Assembly: GCF_009758175.1 (NCBI RefSeq)
Contig: NZ_WRPM01000046.1
Location: forward strand, 24,946 to 88,945
Length of the DNA stretch: 64,000 nt
Direction of reading: 5' to 3'
Origin: Nesterenkonia alkaliphila
GTDB lineage: Bacteria; Actinomycetota; Actinomycetes; Actinomycetales; Micrococcaceae
Shown here: positions 44,001-51,430 of the stretch, one piece after another
Layout of the letters: each line of letters opens with the position of its first letter
Position numbering within the stretch: position 1 is the first letter of the stretch
The notes under the pieces: generated by a model
The model's database searches: none
What the model was told of the DNA's origin: nothing
What the model saw: only the letters and a program-made list of their open reading frames with translations
Made by a program: the position numbers and the translations under genes

Positions 44001-44873
44001 CTACGCCTGGAGGAACTGGGGTGTGGCCTCGTTCTGCCCTGCCCCCAAGCGGCGGCGCATCACCGCGATGGCCTCCGGGTTCTGGTCGATGAGCAGGTAA
44101 CGGCGCCCCAGCTCCGCGGCGGCCACACCCAGAGTGCCGGATCCGGAGAAGAAGTCCAGCACCCAGTCCCCGGGCCGGGAGGAGGCTGCCAGCATGCGGC
44201 GGATGATGCCCAGCGGCTTCTGGGTGGGATAGCCGGTCTTCTCCCTGCCATTGGGTGAGACGATGGTGTGCCACCAGACATCTGTGGGCAGCTTGCCCCG
44301 GGCGGCCTTCTCCGGGGTGACCAGGCCAGGGGCCATATAGGGCTCCCGGTCCACCTCCTGGCTGTTGAACCAGTAGCGCTTGGGGTCCTTCACGTAGACC
44401 AGGATGGTGTCGTGCTTAGTGGGCCATTTCCGGGTGCTGCGCGCCCCGTAGTCATAGGCCCAGATGATCTCGTTGAGGAAGCACTCCCGGCCGAAGAGGG
44501 CGTCCAGCAGAACTTTGGCGTAGTGCACCTCCCGGTAGTCCAGGTGCAGATACAGCGTGCCGGTCTCAGCCAGCAGCCGCCAGGCCTGCTCCAGCCGTGG
44601 GGCCAGGAACTCCCAGTAGTCGGCGAAGGAATCGTCATAGGCGCTCAGAGTGCCTTTGAGGGTCTGGTAGCTGCGGCCCTTGAAGCCCACCCGGTCGCCC
44701 TCCTGGGAGCGCACTGTGGTGATGGTCTGCCGGCGCTGGGTGCGCCCGGTGTTGAACGGCGGATCGAGGTAGATCATCTGGAAGGCCGCCTCCGGCAGCT
44801 GCTCCAGCACTGGGAGGTTGTCGCCTTCGATCACAGTGTTCGGGCCACCGGGCGCCCACAGCCGAGAACTCAT
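44001..44873 (-). CDS. Orphan DNA adenine/cytosine-N4 methyltransferase, beta class
   Basis: 290 aa from the ATG at 44873, 2 nt after the stop of the transporter gene. The catalytic motif DPPFNTG comes before the SAM motif DFFSGSGTLGVAA, the order of beta-class amino-methyltransferases such as CcrM. PTQKPLGIIRRMLAASS is motif X. No endonuclease gene is nearby, so it is probably a solitary enzyme used for regulation or DNA marking. Its target sequence cannot be deduced. Confidence 0.85.
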   Translation of the reverse strand: MSSRLWAPGGPNTVIEGDNLPVLEQLPEAAFQMIYLDPPFNTGRTQRRQTITTVRSQEGDRVGFKGRSYQTLKGTLSAYDDSFADYWEFLAPRLEQAWRLLAETGTLYLHLDYREVHYAKVLLDALFGRECFLNEIIWAYDYGARSTRKWPTKHDTILVYVKDPKRYWFNSQEVDREPYMAPGLVTPEKAARGKLPTDVWWHTIVSPNGREKTGYPTQKPLGIIRRMLAASSRPGDWVLDFFSGSGTLGVAAAELGRRYLLIDQNPEAIAVMRRRLGAGQNEATPQFLQA

Positions 44874-44875
44874 GC

Positions 44876-45661
44876 TCAGGCGGCTCGCCGGTAGCTGGGT
44901 TCGCGCCGCTTGAGCATCCCCACCACGGCGTAGGTGATCGGCAGCAGCACCCATTCGATCAGGCACTTATAGATCACGCCGAAGATGAAGTAGTTCCAGA
45001 ACTCCCCCCAGCCCATCAGCGGGAAGAGGTCCACACCCGGCAGCACGTTGAGGAACAGTGGGAAGGTGGTGAAGGCGATGAGACCGAAGATGAAGGTGTC
45101 CACAATCTGGCCGAACACGGTGGAGGACATCAGCCGTGCCCAGAGGTTTGATTCGCCGAACCGGGTTTTGATCCAGCTGATGATATAGGCGTTCATCAGC
45201 TGTCCGGCCACAAAGGCCATCAGCGAGGCGATCAGGATGCGCACGTAGACCCCGTCCCAGCCGAAGAGCACCTCGAAGGCCTCCTGGTTGTGGGCATCAC
45301 CCACCGGTGGGGAGGCGGTGACCAGGCCGAAGACCACCGCTCCGACCACCATCGCGGCGAAGCCGATGAGCACCGCCCGGAAGGCGGCCCGGAAGCCGTA
45401 GATCTCGGTGATGATCCCACCCAGCAGGTAGGTCAGTGGGAACAGGAAGACCCCGCCGTCCACCACCCAGTCGGTGAAGCACAGATTGAAAGACATCTGT
45501 TTGGTGGCGGCGATATTGGAGATGAGGTAGAAGGCTGTCAGCAGCGAGACGAGGATCGCATAGTACTGACTGCCGATGCTGGCAAAACGTGGGCTGTGGG
45601 TTTCTCCGGGGGCCGCAGCGGCTGCGGACCCCTGCCCAGATCCGTTATCGGGCGTGGTCAT
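44876..45661 (-). CDS. yhhQ: Queuosine precursor transporter (YhhQ/VUT family)
   Basis: 261 aa with about six membrane spans. FPLTYLLGGIITEIYGF and the later AFVAGQLMNAYIISWIK are the signature helices of the vitamin-uptake-like YhhQ family, which imports preQ0 or preQ1 for queuosine tRNA modification. The N-terminal 25 residues are disordered. A ribosome binding site (GAGAGGAC) precedes the ATG. I see no preQ1 riboswitch in the 100 nt upstream. No other queuosine gene is in the window. Confidence 0.88.
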   Translation of the reverse strand: MTTPDNGSGQGSAAAAAPGETHSPRFASIGSQYYAILVSLLTAFYLISNIAATKQMSFNLCFTDWVVDGGVFLFPLTYLLGGIITEIYGFRAAFRAVLIGFAAMVVGAVVFGLVTASPPVGDAHNQEAFEVLFGWDGVYVRILIASLMAFVAGQLMNAYIISWIKTRFGESNLWARLMSSTVFGQIVDTFIFGLIAFTTFPLFLNVLPGVDLFPLMGWGEFWNYFIFGVIYKCLIEWVLLPITYAVVGMLKRREPSYRRAA

Positions 45662-45754
45662 AGGAGTGTCCTCTCAACGGGGGTTCAGGGGTGATTCGCG
45701 AAGAGTCTGCCGCCTGGGCGGGACTCCTTACCGGTCTAGGGTAGCCGAGGGCAC

Positions 45755-45760
45755 TATTCT
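45755..45760 (+). promoter_or_regulatory. fem-like gene leaderless-type -10 box
   Basis: TATTCT ends 6 nt before the GTG at 45767; no Shine-Dalgarno sequence is visible. Confidence 0.45.
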
Positions 45761-45766
45761 GTACCG

Positions 45767-46957
45767 GTGACCGAACAGCCCACTGCCCAGATCACGGTGC
45801 GCCGCATCACCCCCGCGGCCCATGCCGCATTCCTCCGGGACCGTCCGGCCAGCTCCTTCCTGCAGAATCCGCAGTGGCCGGCGGTGAAGATCGATTGGCG
45901 CGGGGAGTCGGTGGGCCTGTTCGCCGCAGACGAGCTGATCGGCGCGGCCCTGGTGCTCTACCGCAGGCTGCCGGTGCCTGCCTTGGTCCCATATCTGGGC
46001 CGCCGCTGCCTGGCCTATATGGCCGAGGGCCCGGTGGTGGACTTCGCCGCGCACCCGGCACAGACCGTGCTGCCCCCGCTGATCCGGTACCTGAAGACCC
46101 AGGGTGCCTTCCTCGTGCGGATGGGCCTGCCCGGGGAGGTCCGCCGCTGGGAGGCCGCAACAGTCCGTAAAGCGCTCTCCGCGGGGAAGCACAGCCGCCT
46201 GGCGGAGCTGACTGCCGCCGAAGAGGATCACCAGGCCGCCACACTCCACGCCCAGCTGCAACAGCTGGGCTGGCAGCCCCCGCAGACCGAGGCGGACTTC
46301 GACGCCGGCCAACCCCAGTTCACCGCCAGGATCCCTCTGGAGCCCGCGCAGCCGGAGGCCGACCCCGAGGAGGACCTGGAACGCCGGGTGGAGGCCGCAC
46401 TTGCCCGGATGGACTCCACCTCCCGGCGCCAAACCCGCAAATCCACCCGCTCAGAGTTGAGCTTCAGCACCGCCGGCGCTGAGCAGCTGGACGCCTGGCA
46501 GGCGCTCTACGAGGAGACCGCTCAACGCGATGACTTTCTACTGCGCCCCAAGGAGTACTTCCAGCGCATGTTCGCCGCCCTTGACGGGCAGCCCGACACT
46601 GAATGCACTCTGCACCTGGCGCACTGGAACGGCACTCTGCTGGCGGCAGCCATCTACATCCGGCAGGGCAAGGCCGCCTGGTACGCCTACGGGGCCTCCA
46701 GCTCCCAGGAGCGCAAACGCTACGCCCCGCGCGGACTACAGCTGCAGCAGCTGCGCCAAGCCCTGCAGGCCGGCTGCACCTGGTATGACCTGGGCGGGAT
46801 CAGCCCCTCCCTGGACCCTGAGCACCCGCTGGCCGGGCTCACTCGGTTCAAGACCACTATGGGTGCAGATGCCGTAGAGTCCCACGGGGAGTGGGACCTG
46901 CCGCTGAACCGTCCGCTGGCAGCAGCGTTTAAGGCGTATATGGCCCGCCGCTGGTAG
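45767..46957 (+). CDS. FemABX-family peptidoglycan interpeptide aminoacyltransferase
   Basis: 396 aa. Two GNAT-like halves are joined by an acidic, helical stretch at about 195-230. ASSFLQNPQWPAVK and, in the second half, AWYAYGASSSQERKRYAP and CTWYDLGGISPSL are typical FemX/FemAB motifs. These enzymes attach amino acids from aminoacyl-tRNA to the stem Lys of lipid II in the cytoplasm. The amino acid used is unknown; Gly, Ala or Ser are the usual choices. The 3' end overlaps the converging TetR gene by 29 nt. Confidence 0.85.
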   Translation: MTEQPTAQITVRRITPAAHAAFLRDRPASSFLQNPQWPAVKIDWRGESVGLFAADELIGAALVLYRRLPVPALVPYLGRRCLAYMAEGPVVDFAAHPAQTVLPPLIRYLKTQGAFLVRMGLPGEVRRWEAATVRKALSAGKHSRLAELTAAEEDHQAATLHAQLQQLGWQPPQTEADFDAGQPQFTARIPLEPAQPEADPEEDLERRVEAALARMDSTSRRQTRKSTRSELSFSTAGAEQLDAWQALYEETAQRDDFLLRPKEYFQRMFAALDGQPDTECTLHLAHWNGTLLAAAIYIRQGKAAWYAYGASSSQERKRYAPRGLQLQQLRQALQAGCTWYDLGGISPSLDPEHPLAGLTRFKTTMGADAVESHGEWDLPLNRPLAAAFKAYMARRW

Positions 46958-47516
46958 GCCGCTGCGCATCGCCCAACGCAATGATCTCAGCCACCAGGCG
47001 CTCGCGGATCTCCTGGGACATGGGGCGCTCTGAGATGGACTCATAGAGCCAGAGCCCGTCGGCGGCCAGCCGGGCGATGAACCGTGCCATCGCCTGGTCA
47101 TCATCTGCGCTCGGCGGGACCGGGGCCGCCCAGCGGTCATACACACCGTTCCAGACCGCCCGGGCCGCTGCATCCGAGATGGCCTCCAGTGTCAGCAGCA
47201 GCTCGGCACGGTCCGGATTCTGGGAGGCACGCACATAGGCTGCGGTTTTGGCAGTACTGCTCAGTGCGGCGTCGTCGTTGGTGTTGTCCACCTCGGTGAT
47301 GTCCGCCTCATCGCGCATACACTGCTCCCACTGCCCGGCCACATGCTCATGCAGGGCCAGCAGCAGATCCTCCCGGGACGGAAAATGATAGAGCAGCCCA
47401 CCCTTGGTGAGGCCTGCCTCCGCGGCGACCGACTCATAGGAGAGCGCGGTGACCCCTTCACGCTGGACCACCTGCTTGGCCGCCTCCAGGGCCGCTTCCC
47501 GCTTAGACTCTCTCAT
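46929..47516 (-). CDS. TetR-family regulator
   Basis: 195 aa. The N-terminal helix-turn-helix is SYESVAAEAGLTKGGLLYHFPSRE; the C-terminal ligand domain is not classifiable by eye. It follows the MFS gene on the same strand by 19 nt and probably represses it through the palindrome at 49173. A similar half-site, TACCTTAC, occurs in front of its own ATG (about 47526). Confidence 0.88.
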   Translation of the reverse strand: MRESKREAALEAAKQVVQREGVTALSYESVAAEAGLTKGGLLYHFPSREDLLLALHEHVAGQWEQCMRDEADITEVDNTNDDAALSSTAKTAAYVRASQNPDRAELLLTLEAISDAAARAVWNGVYDRWAAPVPPSADDDQAMARFIARLAADGLWLYESISERPMSQEIRERLVAEIIALGDAQRPTSGGPYTP

Positions 47517-47535
47517 TGCTGCTCTACCTTACTGA

Positions 47536-49161
47536 TCAGTGGTTGTCAGGGTATTTCTGGGACTCAGTGCCTGGGGTGTAGCGCCGGAGCACATAGACGA
47601 CGACGCCGGCCCCCACAGTCATCACCGCAGCCAGGGCTCCCAACACACTGAGGTAGGCCCGCTGGAAGGCCTCAGCGGCCCGCTCCATCAGCAGCTGGTG
47701 GCCACTGTCCAGTGCGTTGGCTGGGGACGCTGCGGCCCAGGCCTCCGCTCCCGGAGGCACCTGCAGGGTCCAGGAGTAGACGAAGGTGAGCACCGCCCCC
47801 AGCAGGGCCACGCCCAGCAGATTGCCCATCTCATAGGCCACCTCCTCAGTGGAGGCGGCCATACCGGCCCGGTGCGGGGGCACATTGCCCATGATGGCGG
47901 TGGAAGCCACTGAGATCGAGCAGCCCATTCCGGCCCCGCCGATCACCAGGCCCACCACCAGCAGCGGCAGCGAGCCGGTGAGAGCCGCGCCCAGGGCCAC
48001 CCCGGAACCCAGTGCCGCGATGCCCATACCGCCGCCGATGAGCACCAGCAGTCCGAGCCGGTCCAGCAGGGCCCCACCCACCACGGCGAAGGGTGCTGAG
48101 CCCACCGCAACTGCGGTGACCAACAACCCGGCCTGCAGCGGGCTGAAGCCCTCCAGCAGCTGGAAACGCTGAGCCACCGCAAGCTGCACCCCAGCGGTGA
48201 TGAAGGTGGAGAGTCCCGCAGCGATCACTCCCCCGGTGAAACCACTGTTGCGGAACATGGCGAAGTCCACCAAGGGCTCTGCAGTGCGTGCCAAGCGCAG
48301 CTGACGGCGGGCAAACACGGTCAGGGTCGCAATGGCGATGAGCGTGGAACCGGCGGCCAGCGGCAGGTTCAACGGGGCCTCCGCCCAGGTCTTGATGGCC
48401 AGCACAAACGCGCCCATGCCCACCAGGGCCTGAGCGGAGGAGAGGAAGTCCCAGCGCCGGGCGGGGTCGGCGGCATTGCGCGGGCCAAAGGCGATCATCA
48501 GCGCGGTCACTGCCAGTACCAGCGGCACATTGATCAGGAACACCGAACCCCACCAGAACCACTCCAGCAGCACTCCTGCCACGATGGGGCCCAGCGCCAT
48601 GCCTACGGTGAAGGTGGCTGCCCAGATGGCGATGGCGAGATTGCGTTCTTTGACTATCGCGAAGCTGATCCGAATCAGGGCCAGGGTGGCCGGCAGCATC
48701 AGGGCAGCACCTACGGCCAGCAGGGCCCGGGCTGCGATCAGCGCAGCGGCGGTGGGTGAGTAGGCCGCCGCCAGTGAGGCGATGCCGAAGACCACCAGCC
48801 CCACCTGGAAGATGCGCTTATGCCCGAACCTGTCACCTAGGGCCCCGGAGCCGGGCAGCAGTCCGGCCATCACCAGCGGGTAGGCGTTGAGCACCCAGAG
48901 CTGCTGGGAGGTGGAGGCGCCCAGATCCGCGGTCAGCCGCGGCAGGGCGGTGTAGAGGATGGTCATGTCCAGTGAGATCAGCAGCAGGCCTGAGGAGACC
49001 AGCGCCAGCACCGTCCAACGCTGCCAGCGGGTCAGCGAGGTGTCTGGGGCGGTGGTGGAGCGCAGAGTGCCCACGCTGCGGTGATCAGCCCGCGGGATAG
49101 GTGCGGTGTCGGTGGACACCGGTGCAGGGCGCCGCCGGCGCAGTCTGCGCATTTCAGCCAT
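47536..49161 (-). CDS. MFS drug:H+ antiporter, DHA2 family (14 spans)
   Basis: 541 aa with about 14 membrane spans. Motif D1 is ISLDMTILYTALPRL and motif A is SGALGDRFGHKRIFQ; the C-motif-like GMALGPIVAGVL indicates an antiporter. The QacA/EmrB type exports cationic or hydrophobic drugs. A polar, basic N-terminus of 45 residues precedes span 1. It forms a unit with the TetR gene downstream. The promoter appears leaderless and overlaps the sirtuin 3' end. Confidence 0.92.
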   Translation of the reverse strand: MAEMRRLRRRRPAPVSTDTAPIPRADHRSVGTLRSTTAPDTSLTRWQRWTVLALVSSGLLLISLDMTILYTALPRLTADLGASTSQQLWVLNAYPLVMAGLLPGSGALGDRFGHKRIFQVGLVVFGIASLAAAYSPTAAALIAARALLAVGAALMLPATLALIRISFAIVKERNLAIAIWAATFTVGMALGPIVAGVLLEWFWWGSVFLINVPLVLAVTALMIAFGPRNAADPARRWDFLSSAQALVGMGAFVLAIKTWAEAPLNLPLAAGSTLIAIATLTVFARRQLRLARTAEPLVDFAMFRNSGFTGGVIAAGLSTFITAGVQLAVAQRFQLLEGFSPLQAGLLVTAVAVGSAPFAVVGGALLDRLGLLVLIGGGMGIAALGSGVALGAALTGSLPLLVVGLVIGGAGMGCSISVASTAIMGNVPPHRAGMAASTEEVAYEMGNLLGVALLGAVLTFVYSWTLQVPPGAEAWAAASPANALDSGHQLLMERAAEAFQRAYLSVLGALAAVMTVGAGVVVYVLRRYTPGTESQKYPDNH

Positions 49162-49168
49162 AGCTCAA

Positions 49169-49199
49169 ACTGTACCTTACGTACGGTAAAGTTTGTCCA
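49169..49199 (-). promoter_or_regulatory. MFS promoter with embedded TetR-type operator
   Basis: On the minus strand, TGGACA (49199-49194) and TACAGT (49174-49169) flank a 19-nt spacer, and TACAGT ends 7 nt before the MFS ATG. TACCTTACGTACGGTA (49173-49188), a palindrome with one mismatched pair, fills the spacer and touches the -10 box, so a bound TetR protein would block RNA polymerase. Confidence 0.65.
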
Positions 49200-50229
49200 G
49201 CTCCTCCAGTGCCGGGGTAATCCTGGTTCGCCAGCGCCAGGCTGCTTTGGCGTCGGCGCGGCTGGGTCCGCCGTTGATCACGGCCACCGGCTTGCCGGCC
49301 TGGACCATTTTCAGCGCGATGGAGTATCCGCTCATCACCGCCATGGAGGAGCCCACCACCAATAGTGAGGACGCTGCGGCCACCAGGCCCTCCACTGCGG
49401 CTTTGCGCTCTGCCGGCACATTCTCACCGAAGTAGACCACATCCGGTTTGAGCGTATCGGCCCCGCAGACCAGACAGGCCACCAGGGTGAAGCGCTGCAC
49501 CCAGGAGTCATCGAGTGTGACATCGCCATCCGGATTGACGTTCTGGGCAGCTCCGGCGGCGGCCTCCGCATAGCCGGGGTTCGCCTCCTCCAGCCGAGCA
49601 TCCAGGCTGCGCCGCTGCTCAGTGTTCCCGCAGGTCAGGCACACCACTCGGGAGAGGGTACCGTGCAGCTCGACAGTGCCAGTCCCGCTGGCGGCACACG
49701 GCGCAACGTGGCCGCTCTCAGCCACTAACCTCTGGCCTTCACCACCTAAAGTGGCCGCTTCGCTCCTGACACGCAGCTGAAGCTGCTCTGCTGCCTCGGA
49801 ATGTAGGCCGTCGACGTTCTGGGTGATCAACCCGGTGAGCACGCCGCGATGCTGCCAGTCGGCCAGGATCTCATGGCCCCGATTAGGCTCAGCTGCACCC
49901 AGGTGCCGCCACCCCACAAAGGAGCGCGCCCAGTACCGGCGCCGAGCCGCGGCGTCGTACTTAAACTCCTGGAAAGTCATCGGCCGGTGCCTGGTGAGTG
50001 AACCGGCCGGGCCCCGGTAGTCAGGTATGCCAGAGTCTGTGGAGATCCCGGCCCCGGTCACGCACAGCACCCCTCCGGAGTTCAGTAGCTGGAGGATTCC
50101 GGCACGCGCCACGGCAGGGTCCTGCAGCGGCGCAGCCTCCTCTACAGTGCGCGCGATCGATCGCAGCGCAGCCCGATGCGCCTGCTCAGCACTTGTCCCC
50201 CCGGCGCCGCGCAGGTCGCCGCCGCTCAC
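49177..50229 (-). CDS. Sir2-family NAD-dependent protein deacylase with insertion
   Basis: 350 aa. VLCVTGAGISTDSGIPDYRG binds NAD, LITQNVDGLH is the catalytic loop, and zinc is held by CLTC and CLVC. Between TQNVDGLHSEA and the conserved ELHG there are about 45 residues where most sirtuins have fewer than ten, including an Ala/Gly/Ser-rich segment. It removes acyl groups from lysines, for example on acetyl-CoA synthetases such as the Acs encoded here. The 3' end contains the operator and promoter of the MFS gene. Confidence 0.88.
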   Translation of the reverse strand: MSGGDLRGAGGTSAEQAHRAALRSIARTVEEAAPLQDPAVARAGILQLLNSGGVLCVTGAGISTDSGIPDYRGPAGSLTRHRPMTFQEFKYDAAARRRYWARSFVGWRHLGAAEPNRGHEILADWQHRGVLTGLITQNVDGLHSEAAEQLQLRVRSEAATLGGEGQRLVAESGHVAPCAASGTGTVELHGTLSRVVCLTCGNTEQRRSLDARLEEANPGYAEAAAGAAQNVNPDGDVTLDDSWVQRFTLVACLVCGADTLKPDVVYFGENVPAERKAAVEGLVAAASSLLVVGSSMAVMSGYSIALKMVQAGKPVAVINGGPSRADAKAAWRWRTRITPALEELDKLYRT

Positions 50230-50236
50230 CGTTCAG

Positions 50237-50422
50237 TCAATCCTCATCTGTGTCTTCGTACCAGTCGTCCTGATCCTGGTCCTCAGCAGTGTCGGAAGCG
50301 GGGTTTTCTCCCCGGGCAGCGGCGAGCTCGCGCTCCAATGCGGACAGATCGGTGTTCGGGGTGTAGTACTTGATCTCCCGCGCCTGCTTCGTCGCTTTCG
50401 CCTTCTGACGGCCACGCCCCAT
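50237..50422 (-). CDS. DUF3073 protein
   Basis: 61 aa from the ATG at 50422 with AAGGGGG 8 nt upstream. MGRGRQKAKATKQAREIKYY is the conserved DUF3073 start; the tail is strongly acidic. It is found across actinobacteria, commonly near purM. Cytoplasmic, function unknown. It lies 7 nt upstream of the sirtuin gene, so they are likely co-transcribed. Confidence 0.88.
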   Translation of the reverse strand: MGRGRQKAKATKQAREIKYYTPNTDLSALERELAAARGENPASDTAEDQDQDDWYEDTDED

Positions 50423-50568
50423 GAGCGGGACCCCCTTAACGTCGTCTCGAAATAGCCTCGCGGTGAACATTCATCGCGGGCTTGACTCTTGGATGAAGTG
50501 GTTGGTGCTCTCTAGGTTAACATGAAGCCCACCTAAGCGTCGCACCGAACGGGGAGGGCCACACGGCA

Positions 50569-51291
50569 ATGAGCGAGTCACCGCAGGTCAGCCAAGGTTC
50601 ACAACAGCCCTTGTCACGGCGGGCTCGCCGCGAGGCGGCAGGCGACACTGGGTTCAGACTCAACGCAATCCCGTTCCTGATCATCGGAATTCTAGTGGTC
50701 CTCATCACAGCAGCTCTTCTCTGGTGGTTCCTGGGTCGCGAGGAAGAGCCCGAACCCATTGAGTGGACCTGGGTGGAGGATCCGGCCGACGGCGTCCATG
50801 CTCGCGGTGTCCCCCCGGAGGACTGGGAGGCCGGCTGGTGCCTCTCCGGGTACACCGATGAGGAGACCCCCGCTGATGTGATGGACTGCGAGCGCAGCTA
50901 CGACGTCCAGGTGCTGCTGCAGGATGAACTCGACGACGAGATCACCGAGGGTGCCTATCCCGGCGACGATGTGGTCTCCCACAACGCCAATCTGCGCTGC
51001 GAGGAGATCGCCCTGAGCAGTTCCGCCATCGAATCCCTGGGTGCGGAGCTGCAGCGCGAGATTTGGTACCCCACTGAGGACACCTGGAATAACGAGGACG
51101 ACCGGCTGGTCTCCTGCTTCCTCACCCGGGCCGACGGCGGCAGCCTCCGCGGCGACTTCCTGGACACCTCAGACGATGATCCCGACGATGATGAGGAAGA
51201 GGTCGAGATCGTCGACGAGCAGGGCGACGACAACGATGACGACGCTCCTGTAGACGAAGAAGCCAACGAGGACTCAGGGGACGCGGATTAA
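50569..51291 (+). CDS. Septum-formation-family-like membrane protein
   Basis: 240 aa. A cytoplasmic head with RRARREAAG, one membrane span (IPFLIIGILVVLITAALLWW) and an extracytoplasmic domain with AGWCLSGY, VMDCERSYDVQVL and LRCEE, the Cys pattern of septum-formation-type proteins. The last 50 residues are almost entirely Asp and Glu. The start is the ATG at 50569, with GGGGAGGG about 11 nt upstream. The exact role is unknown. The stop codon forms the edge of a 140-nt foldback shared with clpB. Confidence 0.7.
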   Translation: MSESPQVSQGSQQPLSRRARREAAGDTGFRLNAIPFLIIGILVVLITAALLWWFLGREEEPEPIEWTWVEDPADGVHARGVPPEDWEAGWCLSGYTDEETPADVMDCERSYDVQVLLQDELDDEITEGAYPGDDVVSHNANLRCEEIALSSSAIESLGAELQREIWYPTEDTWNNEDDRLVSCFLTRADGGSLRGDFLDTSDDDPDDDEEEVEIVDEQGDDNDDDAPVDEEANEDSGDAD

Positions 51292-51430
51292 GCGGGCTGG
51301 GTCGTAGGCGCGAACCCGGAGGATTCCTTGTAGGAGCGAGTTAACCTTGCAGAGCTAAGCTTCAGCAGCTCTGCAAGGTTAACTGCGAGTGAAGGAGGAG
51401 GGTTCGCGCCGGAGGGGCATCCAGCCCGCT
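51291..51430. terminator. 140-nt nested inverted repeat between convergent genes
   Basis: Three perfect arm pairs are nested: AGCGGGCTGG/CCAGCCCGCT (51291-51300, 51421-51430), GGCGCGAACCC/GGGTTCGCGCC (51307-51317, 51400-51410), and AGTTAACCTTGCAGAGCT/AGCTCTGCAAGGTTAACT (51339-51356, 51367-51384) around a 10-nt loop. It fills the whole gap between the two stop codons and touches both. Most likely a bidirectional terminator. Confidence 0.75.

Noticed and set aside
45662..45754. preQ1 riboswitch before the queuosine-precursor transporter
   Set aside because: I could not find the short stem and A-rich tail that form the preQ1 pseudoknot; the region looks like a plain promoter and leader.
51400..51425. 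T-arm-like GGTTCG sequence suggesting a tRNA
   Set aside because: No acceptor, D or anticodon arms surround it; it is an arm of the nested inverted repeat.
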